A stretch of 51,100 bases of DNA from Planctomycetota bacterium (lineage in GTDB: Bacteria; Planctomycetota; PUPC01; JACPCR01): NCBI GenBank assembly GCA_027625095.1, contig JAQBXN010000053.1, positions 1 to 51,100 of the forward strand. Direction: 5' to 3'. The notes under the pieces were generated by a model. That model had not been told where the DNA came from. It made no database searches and saw nothing but the letters and a program-made list of their open reading frames with translations. Positions 25,819-34,582 of this stretch are shown here, in pieces; position 1 is the first letter of the stretch; each line of letters begins with the position of its first letter. Made by a program: the position numbers and the translations under genes.

Positions 25819-25837
25819 TTACTCATTACTCATTACG
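25819..25837. repeat. Heptanucleotide repeat after the VWA gene stop
   Basis: Two exact ACTCATT units plus a partial one (the complement of AATGAGT) abut the stop codon of the BatA-like gene. The rest of the 186-base gap to the ClC start holds no gene. Confidence 0.65.
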
Positions 25838-27958
25838 TCAGACGAACCTCCACTCCATCAAGCCGGCACCAACCAGGCAGACCAATACTCCGATGGCCAT
25901 CCAGTGATGCCATTCCTGACCGCTTCGCTGAGCCTGAAGCAGGGCATCGAGCTCCTGCCAGTTGGTAACCTTCATAAGTTTCAGTTTTGCCGTCAGCCTC
26001 TTTTCCTGGTCACTCGGTACAGCCGCCAAATCTGAATCCATGCGGAGGCCCTGGATACCGTAGTAAACACGATTCGAGCCGTCAGAATTCAGCAGCAGAA
26101 AGGACGCCAGCCCTGTGGCCGGAGCCCCCTGTGCCGCTATGACGTGCATTTCATTTCCGACTTTTTGCGGCGTCAATGGCTTTGGGTCGCGACCTTCAAC
26201 AGTCAATGAAACACCACGCGGTGACATATCTTTGAGCCTCAGGCCAATGGCCTCATTGGGTTTGAGCGTGCGGGGATATATTCCACCCGCGGCTGCCTCG
26301 CCGAACAGCCGGAAGACGAAAGGAAAAAAGAACTCGCGGACGATCAGACTGTTTCCTCGGCCATTCAAGCCTGCGGCCAGAAGGAGCACCCGTCCCAGAC
26401 TCCGGCTCTGCCGCAACAGAAATGGCTGACGGTCTGCGAATTGTGCCAGAGTGGTCGTTCCCGCCTCCGGTTCTTCAAACTCAATCCAGGAATAAAACCT
26501 GGCCTGGCTGAGGTCGCCGTCTTCTTCGGTTTCAAAAGTTTTGAATGATGGATCGCCAAATGATGAACGGGAGACGGTCTTGAATCGGGTGCCCCCCAGC
26601 TTCTCGATCACCGGTTTTCGCAGGCGCGCAGGCAGTAATTTCATTTTGCCGAAAAGGTCGTTCCATTCGGTGATGTTTACCGTCTCATCTGGAACAAGCA
26701 CCAGTCCGCCGCCCTGCTTTACAAAGTCGCTGAGCGACATCGCATCTTCCGCATTCAGGGCGCTCCCACCATCAAAAATAACTGCATCGAATTGGTTCAA
26801 TTTTGCTGGGGTCGGGCTGCCTTCTATCAACATGAACTGAATCTGACCCATGGTGAAGAGTGGGCCCGAATCACCGTCTTCCATCTTCTCTATGCGACCG
26901 GCAATCTGGAGAAAGCCCCAAGCCGAGTCAAACTTCTTCTGGCTCGCAGAGGCACGCAGAACACCTACACGCATTTCTTTATCCACCTGAATTCCAGCCG
27001 ACATGGCGTTGTCGAAGTTGAGGACATCCGTCTTCAATCGAGCGGTGACGTGGTGCGGCCCCGGCTCATCAAAATTCAGATCGATATGGATTGTTCCCTC
27101 CTGACCGGGCAGCAGAGAAATGGTTTCCCGGCCGGAAAATGCACCGTCCATGTGAATCTGGATTTCAGAATCCTTCACCGGTTGCGGGCTGAAATTGCGC
27201 GCAGAGACGAATAACCGGCAGGGGTGATGCATGAGAACGCGTTCGCTGGCGAATCGGACGCTGGTCACGGCTATGTTGTCACGGCTGTCCAGGGTAGGCA
27301 GCATCCAGTAAATGGAAGGATTCCATTCTTTTGGTATCGCACTTTCACCGACCCCTTCCCAGGTGCTCGCCTGGTCATCTACGAACAGATAAAGCTCGAC
27401 TGAGTCGTTCGCGAATTTACTGGCCGCTACCTCCAAAGCTTTGCCAAGAGAAGCGCTGCTTTCCGATGTTTCCAGCGACCGAATCGACTCAAGGGATGCT
27501 TCCGGCGTTTCAACAATGGCGCTGTCAACAATCCATTCAGGCTCTGTCCCGATCAGAAGAAGTGACCACTTTTCGCCTCGTCCCCAAGTCTTTACCAACT
27601 CTTTGAGTGCCTCAATCGAACGATCCCACCGAGTATTGCCAGTCTCCCCTGCCTGCATACTGTAAGACCCATCAAGAATGATCACCCGATGAGTTCCCGT
27701 ACTTGAAACCACTGAATCCTGCTGTTTCGCAACCGGGCGTGCAAAGAGCAGCACCAGTCCCAGGCACACAAGAGTACGCAACGCCAACAGAATAATCTGG
27801 TCGAGGTAGAGCTGTTTCTTCAGCCGTTCCAGCGCCCGTTCAAGGACATAGTTCGCCCCCCAAACCACTTTCAACGATCTGTATCGCATCAAGTAGTAAA
27901 TAATGATCGGTATCAGCCCGAGAGGAAGGGCGTATAGGAAGTTGGGGTTTAGGAACAA
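25838..27958 (-). CDS. BatA-domain membrane protein with VWA domain
   Basis: This is a 706-residue protein. The BatA N-terminal unit (FLNPNFLYALPLGLIPIIIYY) has two membrane segments (about 1-75). A VWA domain follows, with MIDAS motif DGSYSMQ (about 96-102), then a long extracytoplasmic region with beta-sandwich and glutamine-amidotransferase-like parts (VIFDGGSALNAEDAMSL). A C-terminal membrane segment ends the protein. It belongs to the MoxR-DUF58-BatA system, a membrane-linked chaperone-like module. The start is TTG 27958 with no ribosome-binding site, because a heptamer repeat occupies that place. The DUF58 gene ends 133 bases upstream. Confidence 0.8.
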   Translation of the reverse strand: MFLNPNFLYALPLGLIPIIIYYLMRYRSLKVVWGANYVLERALERLKKQLYLDQIILLALRTLVCLGLVLLFARPVAKQQDSVVSSTGTHRVIILDGSYSMQAGETGNTRWDRSIEALKELVKTWGRGEKWSLLLIGTEPEWIVDSAIVETPEASLESIRSLETSESSASLGKALEVAASKFANDSVELYLFVDDQASTWEGVGESAIPKEWNPSIYWMLPTLDSRDNIAVTSVRFASERVLMHHPCRLFVSARNFSPQPVKDSEIQIHMDGAFSGRETISLLPGQEGTIHIDLNFDEPGPHHVTARLKTDVLNFDNAMSAGIQVDKEMRVGVLRASASQKKFDSAWGFLQIAGRIEKMEDGDSGPLFTMGQIQFMLIEGSPTPAKLNQFDAVIFDGGSALNAEDAMSLSDFVKQGGGLVLVPDETVNITEWNDLFGKMKLLPARLRKPVIEKLGGTRFKTVSRSSFGDPSFKTFETEEDGDLSQARFYSWIEFEEPEAGTTTLAQFADRQPFLLRQSRSLGRVLLLAAGLNGRGNSLIVREFFFPFVFRLFGEAAAGGIYPRTLKPNEAIGLRLKDMSPRGVSLTVEGRDPKPLTPQKVGNEMHVIAAQGAPATGLASFLLLNSDGSNRVYYGIQGLRMDSDLAAVPSDQEKRLTAKLKLMKVTNWQELDALLQAQRSGQEWHHWMAIGVLVCLVGAGLMEWRFV

Positions 27959-27960
27959 TT

Positions 27961-27994
27961 ACGTAATGAGTAACCAGATGAGTAATGAGTAAGT
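27961..27994. repeat. Heptanucleotide-like repeat before the VWA gene
   Basis: Degenerate TAATGAG units (GTAATGAGTAACCAGATGAG and then TAATGAGTAAG) fill the space directly upstream of the BatA-like gene start. They are the inverse complement of the array at 25819-25837. Confidence 0.65.
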
Positions 27995-28041
27995 GGTGCC
28001 CTATACAACTCACTTGGGAGGGGCGGCAGTCAGCCGTTTGC

Positions 28042-28083
28042 AGACTGTGGTCTGTGGTCTGAAGTCTATGGTCTGAGGTCTAA
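28042..28083. repeat. Six-unit heptanucleotide tandem repeat
   Basis: The units AGACTGT, GGTCTGT, GGTCTGA, AGTCTAT, GGTCTGA and GGTCTAA lie in exact period 7 between the DUF58 stop and the BatA-like gene. The motif differs from the TAATGAG arrays but has the same period. Confidence 0.8.
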
Positions 28084-28091
28084 AACCTTCC

Positions 28092-29012
28092 TCACTCCTG
28101 GTGTCCTCTGTGCCTCCATACCAGATATTCAGAGAGCGCGGTTTCCATGTGTTCGCTGGTTCGGCAGGAGACGAAGTGGGCGTTGAACTTTTTCGACCAG
28201 GTCTTCCAGTCTTCGAGCAGGGCCTGGTATTCTTCACGATAGATTTTTTTTAGCGGAATCGCGTCAAGGCGATGCCGGATTGCCCGGTTTTCCAAATCAC
28301 CGAATTCGACCCACCGATTGAAAGGAAATTCTTCTTCAGTTTCGTCACGTAACTGGAAGAGCAGGACATCGTGCCCGTAAGCCTGGAGGCGAGATAGTTC
28401 GCGCTGTGTTGCCGCAGGGTCGAACATGAAATCAGAGATAACGACGATGAGCCCTTTCCGCTCAGCCCTGTCCAGGATTGCCTTCAGGCAGGGCTGGATT
28501 CCGTCTGGCGCGGCCGCATCTTTTGCAACCAGGCTCTGAAGGATGGTGACCAGGTGGGTGGAAGACGATTTAGCCGGTAGCCAGAGAGTCTCGTTTTCCG
28601 CCGCAATTACCATCCCTGCGGCATCCTTTTCCTTCAATATGAGATAGCTCAGGCAGGCCGCCAGTCGACAGGCTTGCAGATATTTGCTTGGCCCATCGGT
28701 GGATTGCAGCATCGAGGCACTGCGATCTACGACCAGCCTTACCGTCAGTGAAGAATCTTCAATAAAGCGTTTAACGTAATACCGCTCCTGGCGGGCTGAA
28801 ACTTTCCAGTCCATGTGTTTGAGCGGGTCGCCGGGTTGATACTCCTTATGGTGGTCAAAATCAGTACTGACACCGATGCGCTTACTTGAATGAATGCCAT
28901 GCATGATGCCGTCTACAGTGCGCCGTGCATAGATCTCGAGGTGTTTGAGCGAGTCCTTCGCCTCAGGGGAGAGGACTTCGTCGATTTGGTAAATGTGTTT
29001 GGTTTTTGCCAT
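28092..29012 (-). CDS. DUF58 domain-containing protein
   Basis: This is a 306-residue protein with the DUF58 signature (GIHSSKRIGVSTDFDHHKEY followed by QPGDPLKHMDWKVSARQ) and a VWA-like fold (LVVDRSASM). It partners with MoxR AAA+ ATPases and BatA-type membrane proteins, which here lie on either side on the same strand. The start at ATG 29012 is preferred. TTG 29024, four codons earlier, would overlap the MoxR stop. No membrane segment is present, so it is cytoplasmic. The exact client proteins of such modules are unknown. Confidence 0.88.
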   Translation of the reverse strand: MAKTKHIYQIDEVLSPEAKDSLKHLEIYARRTVDGIMHGIHSSKRIGVSTDFDHHKEYQPGDPLKHMDWKVSARQERYYVKRFIEDSSLTVRLVVDRSASMLQSTDGPSKYLQACRLAACLSYLILKEKDAAGMVIAAENETLWLPAKSSSTHLVTILQSLVAKDAAAPDGIQPCLKAILDRAERKGLIVVISDFMFDPAATQRELSRLQAYGHDVLLFQLRDETEEEFPFNRWVEFGDLENRAIRHRLDAIPLKKIYREEYQALLEDWKTWSKKFNAHFVSCRTSEHMETALSEYLVWRHRGHQE

Positions 29013-29020
29013 AGTGACAA

Positions 29021-30031
29021 TCAACCGGCCGCCGCCTTCGGTTCGTCCACTGATTCGACAATTTTTTCAACGATCATATCCGATGTGATGCCCTCGGATA
29101 TGGCAGCGTAGTTTACGATGACACGATGACGCAGCACCGGCTTGGCCACCGCTTGAATATCGGCAGTCGTAATGTAAGTGCGGCCATGGAAAAAGGCGTA
29201 TGCCTTCGCCCCAAGAATTAAATTCTGGCAGGCGCGAGGGCCGGCTCCCCAGGCGACCCACTCTTTCGTATAGGGCAGCGCATAATCTTTCGAGACTCTC
29301 GTGGCCTGTACCAGGCGGACGACATAGTGGTAGAGATCGTCACGCACGATCACGTCACGAATGATGGCCTGGAATTTCAAAATCTGTTCGCCGCTCAAGA
29401 CCTGTTTGGGCTCGTCACGGTAATTAGTGGTGGTACGGCGTAATATTTCGACCTCGTCTTCGCCTTCCGGATAATCGACGTTTATCAGGTACATGAAACG
29501 GTCGAGTTGTGCTTCCGGCAGGCTGTATGTTCCTTCCTGCTCGATGGGGTTTTGCGTAGCGAGTACGAAAAAAGGAAGGTCGAGCTTGTATCTCTTGCTG
29601 CCTGCGGACACCTGCTTTTCCTGCATGGCCTCGAGAAGTGCAGCCTGCGTTTTGGGCGGTGTCCGGTTGATTTCGTCTGCAAGGACGATGTTGGCGAAGA
29701 TGGGGCCCGGAATAAATTTGAACTCCTTGGCCCCGGTTTCAGGATCTTCCTGCAGGATTTCAGTGCCGGTGATGTCCGAAGGCATCAGGTCTGGCGTGAA
29801 TTGAATGCGTGTCGATTTCACACCGATGACCCGGGAGATGGTCGTCACCAACAGCGTCTTTGCGAGGCCGGGCACTCCCATCAGGAGCGCGTGGCCGTGG
29901 CAAAAAATCACCTGGAGTGTCAGGTCGACCAATTCCTCCTGGCCCACGATGACTTTATGAATCTCGTGTTTTACCTTGTCGATAATCTCTCGAAATTCTT
30001 CTGCTATTTGTGGATTAATGTCTGCTGCCAT
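29021..30031 (-). CDS. MoxR-family AAA+ ATPase
   Basis: This is a 336-residue AAA+ protein. The Walker A motif is GVPGLAKT, the Walker B motif ADEINRTPPKTQAALLEAM, sensor 1 is FVLATQNPIEQEGTY, and the C-terminal helical domain contains GAGPRACQNLILGAKAYA. MoxR proteins act as chaperone-like ATPases with DUF58/VWA partners, encoded just downstream here. ATG 30031 gives the normal MAADINPQIAEEF start. A longer frame to 30106 runs into the upstream dehydrogenase gene. The gap to that gene is 17 bases, so they are likely cotranscribed. Confidence 0.92.
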   Translation of the reverse strand: MAADINPQIAEEFREIIDKVKHEIHKVIVGQEELVDLTLQVIFCHGHALLMGVPGLAKTLLVTTISRVIGVKSTRIQFTPDLMPSDITGTEILQEDPETGAKEFKFIPGPIFANIVLADEINRTPPKTQAALLEAMQEKQVSAGSKRYKLDLPFFVLATQNPIEQEGTYSLPEAQLDRFMYLINVDYPEGEDEVEILRRTTTNYRDEPKQVLSGEQILKFQAIIRDVIVRDDLYHYVVRLVQATRVSKDYALPYTKEWVAWGAGPRACQNLILGAKAYAFFHGRTYITTADIQAVAKPVLRHRVIVNYAAISEGITSDMIVEKIVESVDEPKAAAG

Positions 30032-30048
30032 GAGTCTTTTATCTAAGA

Positions 30049-31065
30049 TTAATTCCAGGGATCCAGTAACACTTTGCCACAGTTGCCGGTGGTTTGAAGC
30101 TCCCACGCTGACTGAACATTGCTCATTGGAAAACGATGGGTAATAAACTTTTCGATTTTTTCTGTGTTGTTCCGAATGACATTCAGAAGGCGCGGATATT
30201 CGGCCAAGTTGTAATGCCAGTTGCCGCGAAGGACGAGCCCCTTGCGGATCATGTCGTTGCTGATCTGCACCTCCAGGGCGCCGCCTTCTCCTACGAAGGT
30301 GACCTGACCTTTGCGGCGGGCAGCATCAATCAGAAATCGTTGCGCCGGGGCCGCGCCTGAGCAATCCACTGCCTTGTCGACACCGATTCCGTTGGTGAAT
30401 TCCATGAGCTTTTCCAGGTTGCCATCATCGTTCGGATCGAGCACCAGTGCGGCTCCCAGTTCCTTTGCCAGTTTGGCCCGAAAAGGATGGCTCTCAACCG
30501 CAATGGTCCGGGCGCCTCGGTAGGTAGCATTAATCACTCCGCCCAATCCGACCGGGCCCATGCCGGTGATCATAACCGTATCAATTGCGTTGACGCCCAT
30601 CTGTTCCATCGCACCGAAAGTCGGGCCGAGCCCGCAACACGCCAGGCCCGCGTACTCGGTGCTTATGTCGTCCGGTATGTGGCTCATGTGGTAATCGGGT
30701 TTCACCAGGTATTGCGCATAGGTGGCACTTCCGGCCTCATTCCCGGTCTCTTTGTGCATGTTGCGCATGTGCTGGCAGTGAATGTTTTCGCCCCGAAGGC
30801 ACAGATGGCATTTGCCGCAACTGGTAACAGGTTGCACGACCACGCGGTCGCCAACCTTCACGCGGCTTGAATGGTCAACATCCACGATCTCGCCGGCAGC
30901 TTCGTGTCCCAGACAATCGGCGTGGCGACCACTCTTAAAGCCTTTGTATTCAGTGCACATGGGGACCACCTGCACCTTCACAACCACAAAGTCGCCCTTG
31001 GCTTTCGGTTTAGGCTTTTCCGCCAAGCCGCCCGTTTTGTCTTCGAACATGGCCGCGACTTTCAT
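30049..31065 (-). CDS. Zinc-dependent medium-chain alcohol dehydrogenase
   Basis: This is a 338-residue MDR dehydrogenase. The catalytic zinc site is formed by CTEYKG and LGHEAAG, the structural zinc cluster is CGKCHLCLRGENIHC, and the NAD(P) Rossmann motif is GMGPVGLGG. The family oxidises secondary alcohols or polyols, and the sorbitol/threonine dehydrogenase-like subgroup fits best. It is the promoter-proximal gene of the MoxR-DUF58-BatA run, which is an unusual company. The substrate is unknown. Start ATG 31065. Confidence 0.88.
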   Translation of the reverse strand: MKVAAMFEDKTGGLAEKPKPKAKGDFVVVKVQVVPMCTEYKGFKSGRHADCLGHEAAGEIVDVDHSSRVKVGDRVVVQPVTSCGKCHLCLRGENIHCQHMRNMHKETGNEAGSATYAQYLVKPDYHMSHIPDDISTEYAGLACCGLGPTFGAMEQMGVNAIDTVMITGMGPVGLGGVINATYRGARTIAVESHPFRAKLAKELGAALVLDPNDDGNLEKLMEFTNGIGVDKAVDCSGAAPAQRFLIDAARRKGQVTFVGEGGALEVQISNDMIRKGLVLRGNWHYNLAEYPRLLNVIRNNTEKIEKFITHRFPMSNVQSAWELQTTGNCGKVLLDPWN

Positions 31066-31168
31066 TTGCCTTGCCTCACAATTAGGGAGCGAAAGATTAT
31101 GAGGGGCGGATTATGTTCGCACAAACGTATCTCGCCAACAGGGGGTGCAGGTTCCCGAACCGCCTCTA

Positions 31169-31560
31169 TCAAGGGAAGAGGATTCGGAATCCAGTCTGCT
31201 CGAAGTGATGATCCAGTGTGAGCGCCTCTTCGATGTTGCGTTCGGTCATCACGATGAAAGAAATGCAGTCGGAAATTGACCAGTTCTTATCTTTGCGGCT
31301 ACTGAAGAGTCCAGCAGACCTCTCCAGCAAACCATTATGGAGGTGGAGAATGAGGAGGTCCGATGAAAACACTGCCCCTCCCAAAACATTGAGGCGAGAG
31401 GACGCGTGAACTGCGAGCGCAGGGCGCCGATGGTCTCGATGATAACTCCCCAGTGAGTGACCATTTGCCCTTGAATTTGGACTTCCGTCGCCAATTTATA
31501 ATGAACGTCCTGTGGATTGAGGGGGGCCAGCCAGTAGGAGGTATCGCCTGGAATCGGCAT
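31169..31560 (-). pseudogene. Frameshifted PIN-domain (VapC-like) toxin
   Basis: The N-terminal half in one frame (GDTSYWLAPLNPQDVHYKLA and THWGVIIETIGALRSQFTRP) matches PIN-domain proteins. The C-terminal half is in another frame (KNWSISDCISFIVMTERNIE, then EALTLDHHFEQTGFRILF) with the metal-binding DW.DC and DHHF motifs. The frames meet near 31375-31396, at a GGGAGGGG run. A single indel would restore one protein of about 135 residues. No antitoxin gene is visible upstream. Confidence 0.75.
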
Positions 31561-31731
31561 CAGGGCGATCTGAGATTTACCGATGGCGAAAGCATTTCCG
31601 GCGACTTAGAAAGACGAGCCGTGGTGGATACCGGAAACCTTACCTGGGTTATGTGGAGCAGGTCTGGAACGGAAGCCACCAGTTAAAACAAAAAGTTGTT
31701 TCATCCGGGCTCTTTTCCTTTGGAAATCAAA

Positions 31732-32607
31732 ATGAGTGAATTGAACATTATAGAGAACTGCCTGGGATTTGAACTCTACGATGGGGGCAGCCTGGTAACC
31801 TTGTATCGGGCCAAAGAACACATCCCACGCACCGATTCGCCTAAACCTTGCTTTCATCCGATCTTTACGCCGTCCGGGCATTTGATTACGGAATACAGGC
31901 CTGGCGATCATACCTGGCACACGGGGCTTTATTACGGCTGGGTGCACGCCAACAGTGCTAATCTCTGGGGCGGGCCGTGGTATTTGAAAGAGGTCGGGAA
32001 ATATCAGCTGTATCCCGGCACTCATGGTGTTCAGAAACACCAGGGGTTTGAGATAGGTTCTTCAGAGGGCGTGGTCACCGTGAAAGAAGCCGTCGATTTC
32101 CTTGATGGGAACGATGAGTTGATGGCCAGAGACCTTCGGACTTTTGAGTTCAGGAAACTGGAAGGCGTTCCAGGCACTATCTGGAATATCAGAACTGAAA
32201 TTTCGCCCGAAGTTGACGTGCTCACATTGGGTGCTTCCCGGGCAGCAAAATACAGCGGCCTTGAGTTACGGATGGGGCCCCCATTTGCCCCGGCGGAACA
32301 CAGAAACAGCGAGCGATTGGCAGGTCACGAAAATACTATGCAGCAAAAGGGCCGCTGGTGCATCGCTGCGGGCGAATGCGGCGGTGCCGTGGCTATGTTC
32401 GATCATCCTGATAACCCAAGGCATCCTACGAATTGGTTTACCAGAACGAACCTGATGGGGGCGGGACTTTTGATCGAAGGGGATCTCGAGGTCTTAAAAG
32501 AAGAGCCTCTTGTATTGCGTTACGCATTCCTTGTTCTGGATGAAAACCCGGGCGATGAATTCATTGATGCCCAGTATGAGGGATGGTCTATGGACGGAAG
32601 AGATTAG
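31732..32607 (+). CDS. DUF6807 (PmoA-like) family protein
   Basis: This is a 291-residue protein of the family often labelled PmoA or DUF6807 in PVC and Bacteroidota genomes, despite having nothing to do with methane monooxygenase. The typical block YRPGDHTWHTGLYYGWVHAN, the NLWGGPWY segment and the late FDHPDNPRHPTNWF are all present. The fold is probably a galactose-mutarotase-like beta-sandwich. The function is unknown, and it often lies in carbohydrate-use clusters. ATG 31732 has GGAAA at suitable spacing. It is on the plus strand next to a minus-strand catabolic cluster. Confidence 0.8.
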   Translation: MSELNIIENCLGFELYDGGSLVTLYRAKEHIPRTDSPKPCFHPIFTPSGHLITEYRPGDHTWHTGLYYGWVHANSANLWGGPWYLKEVGKYQLYPGTHGVQKHQGFEIGSSEGVVTVKEAVDFLDGNDELMARDLRTFEFRKLEGVPGTIWNIRTEISPEVDVLTLGASRAAKYSGLELRMGPPFAPAEHRNSERLAGHENTMQQKGRWCIAAGECGGAVAMFDHPDNPRHPTNWFTRTNLMGAGLLIEGDLEVLKEEPLVLRYAFLVLDENPGDEFIDAQYEGWSMDGRD

Positions 32608-32733
32608 CAGGTCGGAGCGTTCGCCAAGAGTTCGCACATCTGATTACGAGTAAGAATGTCCTTCGACGCTGGTAGGAAAATCGGGGGGTAATCAGGACAG
32701 GTATTGGGGGCGGGGGTGTTCGCCCGGCTGCGA

Positions 32734-33438
32734 TCAGGAATGGTAATGGCTTGCGACTATGACTCTTCGTTTTGTGCCTGAATTCGAGAAGGCGCCGTGG
32801 ATGGTTTTCTGGTGATGGAAGCTGACGTCACCGGGGCTGAGTTCGAGGGGGACGAGTTTGCTTTCGTCAATGGATTCGGCGACTGTTCGATAGTTGCTGA
32901 CGCCGCCGGCCTGGACGTGCTCGTGGATGGGGCCCTTATGGCTTTCCGGTAGAAGCCACATCGTGCCGTTTTCGGCTGTTGTCGCTAACAGAGGCATCCA
33001 GGCAGTGATCGCTTTCTGGTCTCTATGGTCGTACTTCCAATAGCCGTCATCCTGGTGCCATGGAGTGGGATTGTCGCAGCCCGGCTCCTTCACCATGGCC
33101 TGGAATTGAAATATCTCTGCGACGTCACGATGCATGAGTTGCCTGGCCGCCAGTTCCAGAGCTTTGAAGCTCATAATCTCGTTAATAACCGGATCCTGTG
33201 CTGGAAACTCAACGACAACAATCTGTCGATTGAGTCGCCCCGGATCGTCCGGAGAGTTATCCGATCCAGCGCCTACATGGTGGAGTCCAAGGGCTTCGTA
33301 TCGTCCCTCGAGAATTCCGTCGACGCGGTCGAGGAGACCAGAGATCAATTCCTGGGGAATGAGTCCTTGGAGCACGACATAGCCTTGCTCCTCGTAATGT
33401 TCTAAGGCATGGGGTGAGAGAGTCTTGAAGGTTTGCAT
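32734..33438 (-). CDS. Phytanoyl-CoA dioxygenase (PhyH) family protein
   Basis: This is a 234-residue Fe(II)/2-oxoglutarate oxygenase with NPTPWHQDDGYW for the iron His and Asp, and a distal His near KTIHGAFSNSGTKRRVI. The N-terminal YEEQGYVVL is typical. ATG 33438 is the sensible start and the longer frame overlaps the mutarotase gene. It lies 37 bases downstream of the L-rhamnose mutarotase gene on the same strand, so it may act on a sugar-derived or secondary metabolite. The two PhyH proteins in this window are only distantly similar. Confidence 0.85.
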   Translation of the reverse strand: MQTFKTLSPHALEHYEEQGYVVLQGLIPQELISGLLDRVDGILEGRYEALGLHHVGAGSDNSPDDPGRLNRQIVVVEFPAQDPVINEIMSFKALELAARQLMHRDVAEIFQFQAMVKEPGCDNPTPWHQDDGYWKYDHRDQKAITAWMPLLATTAENGTMWLLPESHKGPIHEHVQAGGVSNYRTVAESIDESKLVPLELSPGDVSFHHQKTIHGAFSNSGTKRRVIVASHYHS

Positions 33439-33475
33439 GGAAGTATCGTAGCCACAAGCTGGTGGCAGCTTGTAG

Positions 33476-33796
33476 TTACGTGTTGATGAATTCGCCGAAC
33501 TCGAACGCGACTTCGAGGGGCTCGAATATGACGTTGCCCTGGTCATCGGCCTGAAGAAGCTCGGTCATGGCCTTCTGCCAGCCAGGAAGTGCGGGATGGT
33601 GGCGGCTGCGATCCCAGTCTTCTTCGGTTGGCGCGGTCGCATGCAGAAACAAGTCGTCACCGAACTTGAATATTGCCATATTGATATTGTTTTCGGACAT
33701 GCTCTGAGCGACGCCCGGCCAAAGGTTGTCATGGGCCTCTTTGTATTCCTCGTAACAGCCGGGCTTAACTTTCATGGCGAATCCAACGGAAAACAT
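33476..33796 (-). CDS. L-rhamnose mutarotase family protein
   Basis: This is a 106-residue dimeric alpha-beta barrel-type protein. The N-terminal block AMKVKPGCYEEYKEAHDNLWPGV, the central MAIFKFGDDLFLHAT and the conserved W in LPGWQKAM match RhaM/RhaU proteins, which interconvert alpha and beta L-rhamnose. GAGGAG precedes ATG 33796. The neighbours (PhyH, and the aldolase and dehydrogenase beyond the ParDE pair) suggest deoxyhexose breakdown, but many members of this family act on other sugars. Confidence 0.8.
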   Translation of the reverse strand: MFSVGFAMKVKPGCYEEYKEAHDNLWPGVAQSMSENNINMAIFKFGDDLFLHATAPTEEDWDRSRHHPALPGWQKAMTELLQADDQGNVIFEPLEVAFEFGEFINT

Positions 33797-33918
33797 AGCG
33801 TGCTCCTCGGGTTGAGTAGGGAATTCTTAATGTGGCGCTAAAGCTAATCCGTCATGGAATGGTGGGCCACGTTCTTGGTTAACAGCAAGAGCCCGAACTA
33901 TACGACCAAATTCGGATG

Positions 33919-34207
33919 TCAGAATAATGCACCCAAGTCTCTGGCGCCATGAAGGATTCTGACGATGTAAATCTGGTCGTTCGAGAATTGATAAAAGACC
34001 AGATAATTCCCGACAGGAGAGCTGCATGTTGGTCAGAAGTTCTTCACGCCGTACGCCCATAAGAGGCTGTTGAGTCAGCAACTCGAACTTATCAAACAGG
34101 CGATCCAATAAATCGTTCGCTGCCGTCGGGCTGTCAGCCGAAATGTAATTCCAGATTTCAATGAGGTCCTGTTCGGCGATGCAGGACAGACTGTAACTAA
34201 AATTCAT
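33919..34207 (-). pseudogene. Frameshifted ParE/RelE-type toxin
   Basis: The first 60 or so codons read as a ParE-family toxin (IAEQDLIEIWNYISADSP, PLMGVRREELL). The homology then moves one frame over, to VGNYLVFYQFSNDQIYIVR and ILHGARDLGALF with TGA at 33919-33921. The shift occurs near CTCTCCTGTCGGG (about 34010-34025). The unshifted frame continues to 33827 with no similarity. The toxin, which normally poisons gyrase in this family, is therefore likely inactive. Confidence 0.8.
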
Positions 34208-34472
34208 TCGAGGCTTTCTGTTCCAGATACCCTCTGTTCAGCCTCTCCTTCAATTGATCGCGATAGGTGTTGCTTTCCTCTTTATCATGGATGGTCACCA
34301 TCTCGCCTTGCTGAATCTGATCGACGCCCACCTGCAACTCTTTCCTTAATTCAGTCCGCCTTCGCAGGAGCCTGAGACCCTCTGTTAAAGCCTCTTCTTC
34401 CGACGCATAAATACCAGTTGCTATCTCTGCATCCAGAAACTCTCTGAGATCAGCAGGAATTGATTTAAGCAT
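34197..34472 (-). CDS. ParD-like antitoxin
   Basis: This is a 91-residue antitoxin with the CC2985/ParD pattern: a short N-terminal DNA-binding region, IATGIYASEEEALTEGLRLL and an RRRTELRKELQVGVDQIQQG helix that binds the toxin. It overlaps the toxin gene by 11 bases. The reading frame is complete, unlike the toxin. The pair sits inside an otherwise catabolic minus-strand gene run, so it was probably inserted there. Confidence 0.8.
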   Translation of the reverse strand: MLKSIPADLREFLDAEIATGIYASEEEALTEGLRLLRRRTELRKELQVGVDQIQQGEMVTIHDKEESNTYRDQLKERLNRGYLEQKASNEF

Positions 34473-34582
34473 TCTGAATGTCCTCCCAGTTAAGTGGTTG
34501 AATTAATTTTACCGTTCTCGAATGTGGCCCGCCGCTCCGCCACGGCGCAAGAACACCCGCCACGGAGTAGGGGCAATGTTCT

